Positions 1 through 8,365 of a stretch of DNA of 64,000 nt are shown here, piece by piece (the first letter of the stretch is position 1; each line of letters starts with the position of its first letter). The notes under the pieces were generated by a model that ran no database searches, had not been told where the DNA came from, and saw only the letters and a list, made by a program, of their open reading frames with translations. The translations under genes and the position numbers were made by a program. Source of the DNA: SZUA-35 sp964351995 (lineage in GTDB: Bacteria; Actinomycetota; Acidimicrobiia; Acidimicrobiales; SZUA-35); the NCBI GenBank assembly GCA_964351995.1, contig CAYGQE010000022.1:18091-82090 (forward strand), given 5' to 3'.

Positions 1-981
1 GGTCGGGACCGTGAAGGAGATGTCGGTCATGCCCTGATCCGAGACGTTCTGCACGATCATGTCGACGTTGACGTTCTCGTTCGCCAGCGCTCGGAACAGC
101 GCAGCTGAAACGCCGGGCTTGTCTGGCACATCAGAGACCGTGACCTTCGCCTCGGAGAGATCGTGGGTGACGGCGCGGATGATCGGCTGTTCCATGGCGG
201 GGGCTCCCGGTGCAGGTGAGTTCGATGAAGAAGAAGCGGGTACTGGCTCGCCGAGATCGGTGACCAGCGTGCCTGGCTCCCAGGTGAAGGCCGAACGAAT
301 GTGCAACGGCACCTGGTAGTTGTGGGCGACCTCGACCGAACGCATCGCCGGCTTCGGACAGCCGGTTGCCGTCATCTCGAGCAACTCATCAAAGCTGATG
401 CGCTGCATCTTCTGGGCCCGTTCGACCAGACGAGGATCGGCGCTGAAGACGCCCGACACGTCGGTGTAGAGCTCGCAGAGATCGGCGTCGAGTGCGTGGG
501 CGAGCGCAACAGCGGTGGTGTCAGAGCCACCTCGGCCGAGGAACGTGACATCGCGCTCGGCCGACACTCCTTGGGACCCGGCCACAACCGGAACAACGCC
601 GTTGGCCAGCGCTTCCTGAATGCGTTCGGGATTGATCTCGAGGATCTTCGCATTGCGATGATTGGTGTCGGTGAGGAACCCAGCCTGGCTGCCGGTGAAA
701 GAATGGGCCTGGACACCAGCCTCGGCAAGGGCGATACAGATCAGTGCGCACGCCTTGCGTTCACCGGCAGTGATGAGCATGTCCATCTCACGACCTGGCG
801 GCTGTTTGGAGATCTCGGCGGCAATGCGCAGGAGGTCATCGGTCTCCTTGCCCATCGCAGAAACAACCAGGACGACTTGGTCACCGCGACGCTGACAACG
901 CGCCACGTGATCAGCCACGATCCGCATACGGTCGGCATCGGCTACCGAGGTGCCACCGAACTTCTGAACGACAAGAGCCAC
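1..981 (-). CDS. lysC: Aspartate kinase, 3' end beyond the left edge
   Basis: Aspartokinase phosphorylates L-aspartate with ATP, the first step to lysine, threonine, methionine and diaminopimelate. Translation of the minus strand from a GTG at 981 gives an N-terminus with the family motif KFGGTS (K7), then typical kinase-domain blocks such as VVSAMGKETDDLL, ITAGER, FLGRGGSDTTA and YTDVSGVFSADPR. A first ACT domain starts near residue 262 (VTVSDVPDKPGVSAALF). The frame stays open to base 1, giving 327 codons. The family has about 400-420 residues, so the end of the ACT region lies outside the window. The start lacks a strong Shine-Dalgarno. It is divergent from the cyclophilin gene at 1048. 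The opposite strand is also open here, but only as a shadow. Family assignment is near certain. Confidence 0.95.
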   Translation of the reverse strand, partial: MALVVQKFGGTSVADADRMRIVADHVARCQRRGDQVVLVVSAMGKETDDLLRIAAEISKQPPGREMDMLITAGERKACALICIALAEAGVQAHSFTGSQAGFLTDTNHRNAKILEINPERIQEALANGVVPVVAGSQGVSAERDVTFLGRGGSDTTAVALAHALDADLCELYTDVSGVFSADPRLVERAQKMQRISFDELLEMTATGCPKPAMRSVEVAHNYQVPLHIRSAFTWEPGTLVTDLGEPVPASSSSNSPAPGAPAMEQPIIRAVTHDLSEAKVTVSDVPDKPGVSAALFRALANENVNVDMIVQNVSDQGMTDISFTVPT

Positions 982-1047
982 GGCCGGAAAGGCTACCGCC
1001 TGACAGCGGTCACCTCGCTGAGTTTCCAAGCACTACTCTCCACCGCC

Positions 1048-1935
1048 GTGGCAAACGAAAAACGGCAACGCCAGAAAGAAGCGCGCAGCGCAAAGACCGA
1101 CGAGGTCGCTCGACTGACCAGTCGAGAGGTGATGCGGCAGCGCATCATCCTCGTCCTGCTCATCGGTGTGCTCGTCGGCGGAGCGGTCTTTCTGCTGACC
1201 AGAGACGACACCGACGACACCGCAACCACCGAGCCAGGGGAGGCGAGCGAGATCACGACAACAACAATCGACACGGAGCTTGCTGAGCAGCAGGCCGAAG
1301 AAGCGGTCGAACAGATCGACGCTTTCCTTCCCCCGCCCTCTGGCGTTTCCATCAGCGGTGAGACGCCGTGCCCCGAGGTCGATGGCTCTTCAGAGCGAAC
1401 CACGAGCTTCGAGAACGCCCCGCCGATGTGTATCGACGTGGCCGCCAGCTACACCGCGATCATGGCAACTGACTTCGGCGACATCACGATCGAGCTCGAC
1501 CCAGTGGCCGCTCCCGAGACCGTGAACAACTTCGTGGTGCTCGCTCGCTACGGCTACTACGAGGACGTCCCCTTCCACCGGATCATCCCCGAGTTCGTGA
1601 TCCAAGGAGGCGACGCGGTCGGCGGCGGCAACCCCGACAGCCCGACGCTCGGCGCCGGCAACCCCGGCTACGCGATCGATGACGAGCTCCCCGAGGAGGG
1701 CAGCTACATCGTTGGTTCGCTGGCCATGGCCAACTCGGGACCGAACACCAATGGCAGCCAGTTCTTCATCATCACCGGTGACAACGGGGTGGGACTTCCT
1801 CCGCTCTACTCGCTCTTCGGGCAGGTGACCGACGGTCTGAACGTCGTCGAGGAGCTCAACACGATCGGCACTCCCGGAGCAGGCGTTCCGGCCGAGGTGG
1901 TGAACATCCAGTCCGTGACGATCGTCGAAGAATGA
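1048..1935 (+). CDS. Membrane-anchored cyclophilin-type peptidyl-prolyl cis-trans isomerase
   Basis: This predicted isomerase catalyses cis-trans isomerisation of prolyl bonds, probably outside the membrane. The 295-residue reading starts at GTG 1048, where a basic KRQRQKEAR stretch begins. A transmembrane helix lies at about 33-50, followed by a Thr/Asp/Glu-rich linker to about 130 and a cyclophilin domain at 135-295. Active-site blocks are FHRIIPEFVIQGGD (177-189) and the segment around 225-241 with ANSG and GSQFFI. The open frame extends 250 codons upstream, but that part is antisense to aspartate kinase, so the GTG at 1048 was preferred. The aat gene follows after 7 bases and may be cotranscribed. 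Confidence 0.9.
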   Translation: MANEKRQRQKEARSAKTDEVARLTSREVMRQRIILVLLIGVLVGGAVFLLTRDDTDDTATTEPGEASEITTTTIDTELAEQQAEEAVEQIDAFLPPPSGVSISGETPCPEVDGSSERTTSFENAPPMCIDVAASYTAIMATDFGDITIELDPVAAPETVNNFVVLARYGYYEDVPFHRIIPEFVIQGGDAVGGGNPDSPTLGAGNPGYAIDDELPEEGSYIVGSLAMANSGPNTNGSQFFIITGDNGVGLPPLYSLFGQVTDGLNVVEELNTIGTPGAGVPAEVVNIQSVTIVEE

Positions 1936-1942
1936 TCGTCGG

Positions 1943-2617
1943 GTGATGAAGCCGAGCGACCTACCAGCGAGCCCATGGTCGTTCCCTCCGCTGGCTCAAC
2001 TCACCGATGAGGACGACATGATCGCGATCGGTGCCGACCTCGAACCCTCGACACTGATCCAGGCGTACAGCACCGGCTACTTTCCCATGCCCATGGGGCG
2101 CCGCAGGATTGGTTGGTTCAGCCCTGACCCGCGAGGTGTGCTCGTTCCTGGTGGGTTGCAGATCTCGAAGTCGCTTCGCCGCTCCACCCGCCGCTTCCAT
2201 TTCACAACGGATCGAGCGTTCGAAGAGGTCTTGAGCGCATGCGGCGATCCGAGCCGGCCACATGGCTGGATCGACCACGACGTTCGGCGCGCTTACACCG
2301 CTCTGTTCCACCTCGGTTACGCCCACAGTGTCGAGGCGTGGGACGACGAAGGTCTTGCCGGCGGCCTCTACGGCGTGCAGGTCGGTGGGCTCTTTGCCGG
2401 CGAGTCGATGTTCCATCGTCGGACCGACGCCTCGAAAGCAGCGCTCGTTCACCTCGTCGGCTTGCAAGGTGATCGACCAGCGTCGCTCATCGACGTCCAA
2501 TGGCAGACCCCACACCTGGCATCGCTCGGCATCACTGCCGTAGCTCGAGCCACGTACGCAAACTTGCTGCCCGACGCCATTGCTCTCGATTCGCCGGTGT
2601 GGCCCAGCTCAGACTGA
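1943..2617 (+). CDS. aat: Leucyl/phenylalanyl-tRNA--protein transferase
   Basis: Aat transfers Leu or Phe from aminoacyl-tRNA to the N-terminus of proteins with basic N-terminal residues, marking them for ClpS/ClpAP-type degradation in the cytoplasm. The 224-residue product carries the family blocks FPPLAQLTDEDDMIAIGADL, GYFPMP, GWFSPDPRGVL, GWIDHDV, HSVEAWDDEGLAGGLYGV and GESMFHR, and has the usual length. The start is GTG 1943 or ATG 1946, which overlap in frame as GTGATG. It lies 7 bases after the cyclophilin stop. Function is well supported. Confidence 0.95.
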   Translation: MMKPSDLPASPWSFPPLAQLTDEDDMIAIGADLEPSTLIQAYSTGYFPMPMGRRRIGWFSPDPRGVLVPGGLQISKSLRRSTRRFHFTTDRAFEEVLSACGDPSRPHGWIDHDVRRAYTALFHLGYAHSVEAWDDEGLAGGLYGVQVGGLFAGESMFHRRTDASKAALVHLVGLQGDRPASLIDVQWQTPHLASLGITAVARATYANLLPDAIALDSPVWPSSD

Positions 2618-2677
2618 CCGCTGTTGTGCCTTGCCCATTTTGTCGGGTTCCACGCACCACCTAGCCTTGTGGACCTC

Positions 2678-4645
2678 ATGAGCAGCAACGTGAACCGCCC
2701 CGCCGATCGCCCGTGGATGATGCGGACCTACTCCGGCCATTCCACCGCGTCGGCATCCAATGAGCTCTACCGGACCAACCTGGCCAAGGGCCAGACTGGC
2801 CTGTCGATTGCGTTCGACCTCCCCACTCAGACCGGTTATGACCCTGACGATCCCAAGGCTCGGGGCGAGGTGGGCAAGGTCGGCGTGCCCGTGGTCCACA
2901 AAGGCCACATGGCCACGCTGCTCGACGGCATCCCCACCGGCGGCATGAACACGTCGATGACCATCAATGCCCCCGCCGCATGGATGCTCGGGCTCTATGT
3001 GGCCAACGCCGAGGACCACGGCGTGCCGTCGGTCGATCTCCGTGGCACCACCCAGAACGACATCGTCAAGGAATACCTCAGCCGCGGCACGTTCATCTTC
3101 CCGCCCGAGGCCAGCCGTCGACTCATCGTCGACATGTTCGCCTACTGCACCACGCACGTTCCCAAGTGGAACCCGATGAACGTGTGCTCCTATCACCTGC
3201 AAGAGGCAGGGGCGACGCCGGTGCAGGAGATCGCTTACAGCTTGGCCACCGCGATTGGCGTCCTCGATGCCGTGCGAGATTCAGGCCAGGTCCCACCCGA
3301 GGGTTTCTCTGCCATTGTGGCAAGCGTCAGCTTCTTCGTGAATGCTGGCATTCGTTTCGTCGAGGAGACCTGCAAGATGCGGGCCTTCACGCAAATGTGG
3401 GACCGCATCACTGAGGAGCGTTACGGCATCACCGACCCGAAGGCAAGGCGTTTTCGCTACGGGGTGCAAGTCAACTCCCTCGGCCTCACCGAAGCCCAGC
3501 CCGAGAACAACATCCAGCGCATCGTCCTCGAAATGCTCGGCGTCACGCTCTCTCGAGATGCCCGAGCCCGGTCACTTCAACTGCCTGCATGGAACGAAGC
3601 CCTCGGACTCCCCCGACCGTGGGATCAGCAGTGGTCGCTTCGCATCCAGCAGGTGCTCGCGCTCGAAACCGACTTGCTCGAGTACGACGACATCTTCGCC
3701 GGGTCCTACGTGATCGAGGCCAAGACCAACGAGCTGATCGAAGCTGCACAAGCTGAGCTCGACGACGTGCTTGCGCTGGGTGGCGCCTTCGAAGCCATCG
3801 ACGAGCTGAAGGGCCGGCTGGTTCGCTCGCATGCCGAGCGGCTCCGCAAGATCGAACGAGGCGAAACGACGATCGTCGGCGTCAACGACCTGACTGAGAC
3901 GGCCGAGTCGCCCCTCGGTGGCGAGGGCAGCATCCAGCGGGTCGACCCGGCGGTGCAGCAAGAAATGATTGCTGACGTCGAGGCCTGGCGAGCGAACCGA
4001 GACCAAGGTGCCGTCGACGAAGCGTTGCAGCGCTTAGCCCAGGCCGCAAGAACCGACGAGAACATCATGTACACCACGATCGAGCTTGCCCACGCTGGCG
4101 GCACCACCGGCGAGTGGGCCGGGCTCCTTCGTGACATTTTCGGCGAGTACCGAGCCCCGACCGGTGTGGCTGCAGCAGCGGGTGCTGGCGGAGGTTCCGA
4201 CGGTCTTCGGGCGATCGCCACTCGGCTAAAAGGCGTCGATGGTGGCCCGCCACGGTTCCTCGTGGCCAAGCCAGGCCTGGATGGCCACTCGAACGGGGCC
4301 GAACAGATCGCCGTCGCAGCTCGAGATGCGGGCATGGAGGTCATCTACCCAGGCATTCGGATGACACCGGGAGAGATCGTCGGAGCGGCACGCGACGAGG
4401 ACGTTGACGCCATCGGCATCTCGATCCTGTCCGGCAGCCACCTCGAGCTCGTGCCAGACACCATTCAGATGCTTCGAGACGAAGGCGTCACTGCTCCGGT
4501 CATCGTCGGCGGCATCATCCCAGAAGAAGACCGGCAGCGGCTGCTCGACCAGGGCGTCGCCGCAGTTTTCACACCCAAGGACTTCGAGATCAGCCAGATG
4601 ATCAACGAAATCGTCGATCTGGCCCTGGCTCACCGCAACAACTGA
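2678..4645 (+). CDS. meaA: Methylmalonyl-CoA mutase family protein, MeaA/ethylmalonyl-CoA mutase type
   Basis: This is an adenosylcobalamin-dependent acyl-CoA mutase in one 655-residue chain. The N-terminal substrate-binding barrel has blocks typical of MeaA (RTYSGHSTA, LSIAFDLPTQTGYD, GGMNTSMTIN, GTTQNDIVKEY, NPMNVCSYHLQEAGA). The C-terminal B12-binding domain has the DxHxxG cobalt-ligand motif (DGHSNG) and GISILSGSHLELV. MeaA proteins rearrange ethylmalonyl-CoA to methylsuccinyl-CoA in the ethylmalonyl-CoA pathway; a role on another branched acyl-CoA cannot be excluded. No crotonyl-CoA carboxylase/reductase is nearby. ATG 2678 (MSSNVNRPADRPWMMRT) was chosen over the longer frame at 2624 because similarity begins there. 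A strong hairpin follows downstream. Confidence 0.9.
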   Translation: MSSNVNRPADRPWMMRTYSGHSTASASNELYRTNLAKGQTGLSIAFDLPTQTGYDPDDPKARGEVGKVGVPVVHKGHMATLLDGIPTGGMNTSMTINAPAAWMLGLYVANAEDHGVPSVDLRGTTQNDIVKEYLSRGTFIFPPEASRRLIVDMFAYCTTHVPKWNPMNVCSYHLQEAGATPVQEIAYSLATAIGVLDAVRDSGQVPPEGFSAIVASVSFFVNAGIRFVEETCKMRAFTQMWDRITEERYGITDPKARRFRYGVQVNSLGLTEAQPENNIQRIVLEMLGVTLSRDARARSLQLPAWNEALGLPRPWDQQWSLRIQQVLALETDLLEYDDIFAGSYVIEAKTNELIEAAQAELDDVLALGGAFEAIDELKGRLVRSHAERLRKIERGETTIVGVNDLTETAESPLGGEGSIQRVDPAVQQEMIADVEAWRANRDQGAVDEALQRLAQAARTDENIMYTTIELAHAGGTTGEWAGLLRDIFGEYRAPTGVAAAAGAGGGSDGLRAIATRLKGVDGGPPRFLVAKPGLDGHSNGAEQIAVAARDAGMEVIYPGIRMTPGEIVGAARDEDVDAIGISILSGSHLELVPDTIQMLRDEGVTAPVIVGGIIPEEDRQRLLDQGVAAVFTPKDFEISQMINEIVDLALAHRNN

Positions 4646-4769
4646 AAGTGTGGCGAAGGAGGCGAATCGCTGTGCCTCTCTCGACCTGCACCCGTGGCCC
4701 TTCCGGGGACATTCAGGAAATTCTCCCCCGTGAGACGTCGTTGACGAACGGGAGAGTTATTCTTTCGAA

Positions 4770-4800
4770 AGGCCGCCGGCACTCCCTCCGCCGGCGGCCT
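4770..4800 (+). terminator. Strong hairpin after meaA; only notable element in the 4646-4939 intergenic region
   Basis: An 11-bp perfect stem (arms 4770-4780 and 4790-4800, sequence AGGCCGCCGGC and its complement) encloses a 9-base loop. It is followed by the pyrimidine-rich ACTTTCTCTC, so it fits a terminator of the meaA unit. The rest of the 294-base gap before the next gene shows no ORF with supporting features and no RNA gene that I recognise. Confidence 0.6.
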
Positions 4801-4939
4801 ACTTTCTCTCACTCTGCGTTCGACCCCTCGTCTGTTTTCGACGAGCGAAGGTCCGCTCGGGTGGGGTGACAGGCCGAGAAGGTCGGATATGGAACACTGT
4901 GCTGGTCAAGTTCCGCAATGATGCGCCGATGGAGACGAG

Positions 4940-5695
4940 ATGAACACCCGATTCGCACTCCCTGGCCTGGCAACCGGGGCGCTCGGCTTGATCGCCGGCC
5001 TGATCGCCTACGCCGCTGACAATCGGCTCTTCGGCGCCGTTGCGGGCCTGCTCGCGCTCGCTGCTGGCGTTTCCGGCGTGCGCTTGGCTCAGCAGCTCGG
5101 CGAACAATCGGCGCTCCAACGCTTGGTCGAAGACGAACTTCGTGTCGTGCGGGCCGAGTCGCAAACACAACTCCTTGCCCTCGACGATGAAACGCTGGAC
5201 TACGACGACGACGGCGAAGACATCGCCACGCTGACCGACCCTCGCACTGGCTTGTTCAGCGAGAGCTTCTTCAACGTTGCTCTCGAGTCTCGAGTGGCGG
5301 CCGCTCGACGTCATCTGCGACCTGTTGCCGTTGTTCTCCTCGAAGTCGTCGAAGGTCTCCCCGCTGGGGAACCCGTCGAAGCCGAGGCCACCCTCGTTGC
5401 CCAGAGCATCACAGTCACGTTGCGAGAAGCAGACACCGCCTGCCGTCTACGCAACGGGTACTTCGCACTTCTCCTCGAAGACACCCCGGAGAACGGCGCC
5501 ATTTGGACCGTGGAGCGCGTCCGGCGCCAGCTGCTCAGCCAACGCACAGGCCTCACGCTGTGGGCTGGCGTTGCCTGCTATCCGGCCCATGCCTTCAGCC
5601 CCGAAGACATCATGGCTGCCTCTGAGCAAGCGCTCGAAGGTGCAAGAGAGTGGCGTCAGGATCGCATCGAAGTTGCCGCCGCAGCGGTCGACTGA
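4940..5695 (+). CDS. Membrane protein with degenerate GGDEF-like domain
   Basis: The 251-residue protein begins with two predicted transmembrane helices (about 8-24 and 31-48), then an acidic coiled-coil linker. A domain from about residue 96 opens with LTDPRTGLFSESFF, the usual start of GGDEF domains (cf. DPLTGLxNRR). At the place of the GGDEF loop it reads RLRNGYFALLLED, so the catalytic GG(D/E)EF residues are absent. It is therefore unlikely to make cyclic di-GMP; a GTP- or protein-binding role is inference. ATG 4940 follows GGAGACGAG, a reasonable ribosome-binding site. The next gene is convergent after 4 bases. Confidence 0.75.
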   Translation: MNTRFALPGLATGALGLIAGLIAYAADNRLFGAVAGLLALAAGVSGVRLAQQLGEQSALQRLVEDELRVVRAESQTQLLALDDETLDYDDDGEDIATLTDPRTGLFSESFFNVALESRVAAARRHLRPVAVVLLEVVEGLPAGEPVEAEATLVAQSITVTLREADTACRLRNGYFALLLEDTPENGAIWTVERVRRQLLSQRTGLTLWAGVACYPAHAFSPEDIMAASEQALEGAREWRQDRIEVAAAAVD

Positions 5696-5699
5696 GTCC

Positions 5700-6869
5700 T
5701 CAGCCAGACCCCTCCAGCCCGAACTCTTCGAAGATCTCGGCACGGTCAGAGCCCACGGCTCTGGCGTTGCGTCGCACCGAACCTGGCGTTTCCGACAATC
5801 GAGCGATGACGTCAGGCATGGGATAGCCATCGATCTCGACAAAGCTCTTCCGCGCCAGAATGTGCGGATCGCTGGTGAGTGCCGCCATGTCGTAGACCTG
5901 CGCTGCCGCTGCGTCGGCCGCCTCGACCGCAGCCAGGGCGTCGACCAAGGAACGTTCTGCCACCCAGGCCGCAACCCTGGTCTCGACCAAGACGCGGTGC
6001 TCCATCCGGGCCGCAACCGTCTGGACTCGCGGATCGCCTCCGAGACCGACCAGCTCCATGATCCGAGCGGCCACCGAGTCAGCTGATGTGCTGATGGCAA
6101 TCCACTGCCGATCGGCGGTCTCGTACGCTCCACGAGGAATCGAGTACGGCAGGCCCGAACCCAGTCGAGGCTGGAGAACCCCGGCTTTCAACCACAGGGA
6201 AGGCAGCGGACCCATCAGCTGGATCATGCTCTCGAGCAGATTCGCATCCACGACTTGACCAACGCCAGAATGCACCGCAACCATCGCTGCGAAAGCAGCA
6301 GCAAGGCCAGTGACCTCATCAGTCAACGCGATTGGTGGCAAGGTCGGTGGTCCATCAGCATCGCCATTGAGCGCGGCGAACCCAGACATAGCCTCGGCCA
6401 GCGTGGCGAAACCAGGTCGGTGGGCGTAGGGGCCCTCCTGGCCAAAGGCGGTGACTCTGACAACAACCAACGACGGTTGCCGCTCGTGAAGTACGTCCAG
6501 CCCGAGGCCGAGACCGTCGAGCTTTCCGGGCCGCATGTTCTCGACCAGCACGTCGCTCTGCGCAACCAAGCGAAGCAGATTCTCTCTGCCCACGTCCGAG
6601 CGAAGGTCGAGCTGGATGAACCGCTTGTTGCGATTGGCCCCTTTGAAGAAGAAAGTCTCGCCGTCGTCGTCTCGCCACCCGAGGTTCCGCGCCGTGTCGC
6701 CACCGCCCGGTCGCTCGACCTTGATGACATCAGCCCCGAAGTCCGCCAGATGTCGAGCACACCCGGGACCGGCCAAGACGGTTGACAGGTCGAGCACACG
6801 AAGGTCACTCAACGGACCGCTCCTCGACGAAGCAGCGTTCGGGGCCTCGGTGTTCGACGCTTCCGTCAT
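5700..6869 (-). CDS. CaiB/BaiF family (type III) CoA transferase
   Basis: A 389-residue member of the family that includes formyl-CoA transferase, CaiB and alpha-methylacyl-CoA racemase. Family blocks include LRVLDLSTVLAGPGCARHLADFGADVIKVE (21-52 region), DTARNLG, NRNKR, LDLRS, SDVLVENMRPGKLDGLGLG and VVVRVTAFGQEGPYAHRPGF. The acidic residue expected to carry the acyl-CoA anhydride fits D184 in ALTDEVTGL. Substrate cannot be told. ATG 6869 overlaps the upstream DUF1697 stop as ATGA, so it is translationally coupled in the run azoreductase-HxlR-DUF1697-CoA transferase. Confidence 0.88.
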   Translation of the reverse strand: MTEASNTEAPNAASSRSGPLSDLRVLDLSTVLAGPGCARHLADFGADVIKVERPGGGDTARNLGWRDDDGETFFFKGANRNKRFIQLDLRSDVGRENLLRLVAQSDVLVENMRPGKLDGLGLGLDVLHERQPSLVVVRVTAFGQEGPYAHRPGFATLAEAMSGFAALNGDADGPPTLPPIALTDEVTGLAAAFAAMVAVHSGVGQVVDANLLESMIQLMGPLPSLWLKAGVLQPRLGSGLPYSIPRGAYETADRQWIAISTSADSVAARIMELVGLGGDPRVQTVAARMEHRVLVETRVAAWVAERSLVDALAAVEAADAAAAQVYDMAALTSDPHILARKSFVEIDGYPMPDVIARLSETPGSVRRNARAVGSDRAEIFEEFGLEGSG

Positions 6870-7393
6870 GCGATGCGAGCGCTGATGCGCTTGATGGTTC
6901 CGAGTGTCCTGACGGTCATGGTCCCGAACCTAGCTTCGAGTCCCCGAACATCGAGATCTGATGTCGAGATGCCCACTGTCGGCCACCAGTGGATCTCCGA
7001 GGCCACAGCGGCCAACCGATCGGCCTCGGTCGACAGAGCGCCAACGTCATCAGCATCGGGTGGTTCGGCCATCAGGATCACCTGTGGGGTGCTGTCCCCC
7101 AACGGCGAGCGATCGCCGAACGGTGTCGCTGCAGCAATCGCATGCAGATCAGCCGCCGAACGCACGATGGCCGGAACGTCGTAGCCGAGCGTTTCGGAGA
7201 GGCCGGCGGTCAGGTGATGAACGATGTCGCTTGTCTTGTCGTGCGGCCCCTCGCCGAGCAACACGTTGCCACTGGCTTGGTACACCGCAACATCGGCGTA
7301 GCCAAGAGATTCGACTGCGGCCTGGAGTTCGCCATTGGTGATTCGCCGTCCCCCGACGTTGATGGCTCGAAGGAAGGCGACGTGGAGAGTCAC
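6866..7393 (-). CDS. DUF1697 family protein
   Basis: A 175-residue protein with the DUF1697 N-terminal signature (HVAFLRAINVGGRRI, then YQASGNVLL). Its biochemical role is not known. I place the start at GTG 7393, which overlaps the stop of the upstream HxlR gene as GTGA. An ATG 18 bases further upstream (7411) lies inside the regulator and is less likely. The 3' end overlaps the CoA transferase start as ATGA. Such double coupling suggests stable coexpression with the regulator, but no functional link can be read from sequence. Confidence 0.85.
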   Translation of the reverse strand: MTLHVAFLRAINVGGRRITNGELQAAVESLGYADVAVYQASGNVLLGEGPHDKTSDIVHHLTAGLSETLGYDVPAIVRSAADLHAIAAATPFGDRSPLGDSTPQVILMAEPPDADDVGALSTEADRLAAVASEIHWWPTVGISTSDLDVRGLEARFGTMTVRTLGTIKRISARIA

Positions 7394-7719
7394 AGAGTCG
7401 GCGCCATCCACTGCGCGGCATAGGAGGCGACCGCACCGAGGACCGGACCCAACGCCTCACCGCGCTCGGTGAGCTCGTAGGTGGTCGCTCGTCCCGACAC
7501 CGTTCGCGTGATGATGCCTTCAGTCTCGAGCTCCTTCAGGCGCTCGGAAAGCAAGCGATCCGAGATGCCAGGGATGACATCTCGGATCTCGCTGTAGCTC
7601 GTGCGTCCGGCCGACATCGCAAGCAACTCCGCCCCGGTCCAACGTCGACCGATCAACTCGATCGTTCGATGGAAGTAGGGACAATATGCGTCACCCGCCG
7701 AACCGCTGGTGTCAACCAC
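7390..7719 (-). CDS. HxlR family winged-helix transcriptional regulator
   Basis: The 109-residue product matches the HxlR family: a conserved N-terminal Cys with the IGRRW block (CPYFHRTIELIGRRW), a recognition region (YSEIRDVIPGISDRLLSERLKELETEGIITR) and the wing (YELTERGEAL). HxlR proteins of the YodB/HypR type sense quinones, diamide or hypochlorite through the N-terminal Cys and control azoreductase or nitroreductase genes. Here an azoreductase lies directly upstream on the same strand (9-base gap), so the pair is likely one stress-responsive unit. Autoregulation at the promoter near 8366-8394 is inference. Confidence 0.9.
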   Translation of the reverse strand: MVDTSGSAGDAYCPYFHRTIELIGRRWTGAELLAMSAGRTSYSEIRDVIPGISDRLLSERLKELETEGIITRTVSGRATTYELTERGEALGPVLGAVASYAAQWMAPTL

Positions 7720-7728
7720 GGCTGCATG

Positions 7729-8313
7729 CTAGGCGATGGCGGCGATGGCCTCACCAGCTCGGGCCATCCCGCCAGCTGCGTCCATCGCCAACCCGTCAGC
7801 GGCAATCACCTGAACGTCCGCAATTCCAATGAAGCCGAGGAATCCCTGCAGCCAAGGCGTGCCGAAGTCAGCTGGGGATCCAATAGGGACACCGCCAGCG
7901 GCTGCCACGATGTAGGTCGGACGATCAGCGAGCAACCCCTGCGGGCCGTGCTCGGTGTAGGCAAACGTGACGCCGGCACGAGCAACGAGATCTGCCCATG
8001 CCTTCAGCGCTGCTGGTACGCCGAAGTTGTAGATGGGGGCCCCGATGACCACGACGTCAGCGTCGGTCAGCTCGGCGATGAACTGATCAGCAAGCGCCAA
8101 GGCTGCGGCTGACTCAGACGAGCGCTCATCCGTGGCGGCACCGAAATTCGACGTGATCGCAGCATCGAGCAGCGGAACGCCGAGGGCGAGATCACGCACC
8201 ACGACAGTGTCGGCGGCCGTTGCGAGCTTGGCGACGAGCTGGTCGCTCAGGGCCCGAGTTGCTGAGTGTGCTCCGGTAGCGCTGGTGTCGATGCGGAGAA
8301 CGGTGCGGCTCAT
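7729..8313 (-). CDS. azoR: FMN-dependent NADH-azoreductase (flavodoxin-like fold)
   Basis: AzoR-type enzymes reduce quinones and azo compounds by two-electron transfer from NAD(P)H on FMN. The 194-residue product shows a flavodoxin-like FMN phosphate-binding loop (RIDTSATGAHSATR), the flavin block GAPIYNFGVPAALKAWAD, the AGVTFAYTEHGPQGLL segment and PTYIVAAAGG. ATG 8313 (MSRTVLRIDTS) is preferred over an upstream in-frame start because it follows AAAGGA at good spacing. It is first gene of the run that continues with the HxlR regulator. Expected length is about 200 residues. Confidence 0.9.
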   Translation of the reverse strand: MSRTVLRIDTSATGAHSATRALSDQLVAKLATAADTVVVRDLALGVPLLDAAITSNFGAATDERSSESAAALALADQFIAELTDADVVVIGAPIYNFGVPAALKAWADLVARAGVTFAYTEHGPQGLLADRPTYIVAAAGGVPIGSPADFGTPWLQGFLGFIGIADVQVIAADGLAMDAAGGMARAGEAIAAIA

Positions 8314-8332
8314 GACGTTGTCCTTTCGAATT

Positions 8333-8347
8333 GGCGAACGATTCGCC
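8333..8347. promoter_or_regulatory. Inverted repeat in the azoR leader, possible operator
   Basis: GGCGAA-CGA-TTCGCC (6-bp arms, 3-base spacer) lies between the azoR start and its putative promoter. Further upstream GTAGTT occurs twice (8356-8361 and 8373-8378). Either could be a regulator site or an mRNA stem; the HxlR product encoded next is the obvious candidate ligand. Confidence 0.35.
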
Positions 8348-8365
8348 ATGTCTTCGTAGTTATCA

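Noticed and set aside
301..1047. Long plus-strand open frame continuous with the cyclophilin gene
   Set aside because: It is exactly antisense to aspartate kinase, whose motifs are clear on the minus strand; the cyclophilin similarity and membrane anchor begin only after 1048.
4646..4769. Possible small RNA or tRNA in the gap after meaA
   Set aside because: No cloverleaf, no promoter with acceptable spacing and no conserved RNA pattern could be recognised; only the terminator hairpin is supported.
5700..6869. Apparent loss of the catalytic Asp in the CoA transferase (Glu in NLLES)
   Set aside because: That Glu is not the catalytic position; the family Asp fits D184 in ALTDEVTGL, which is present.
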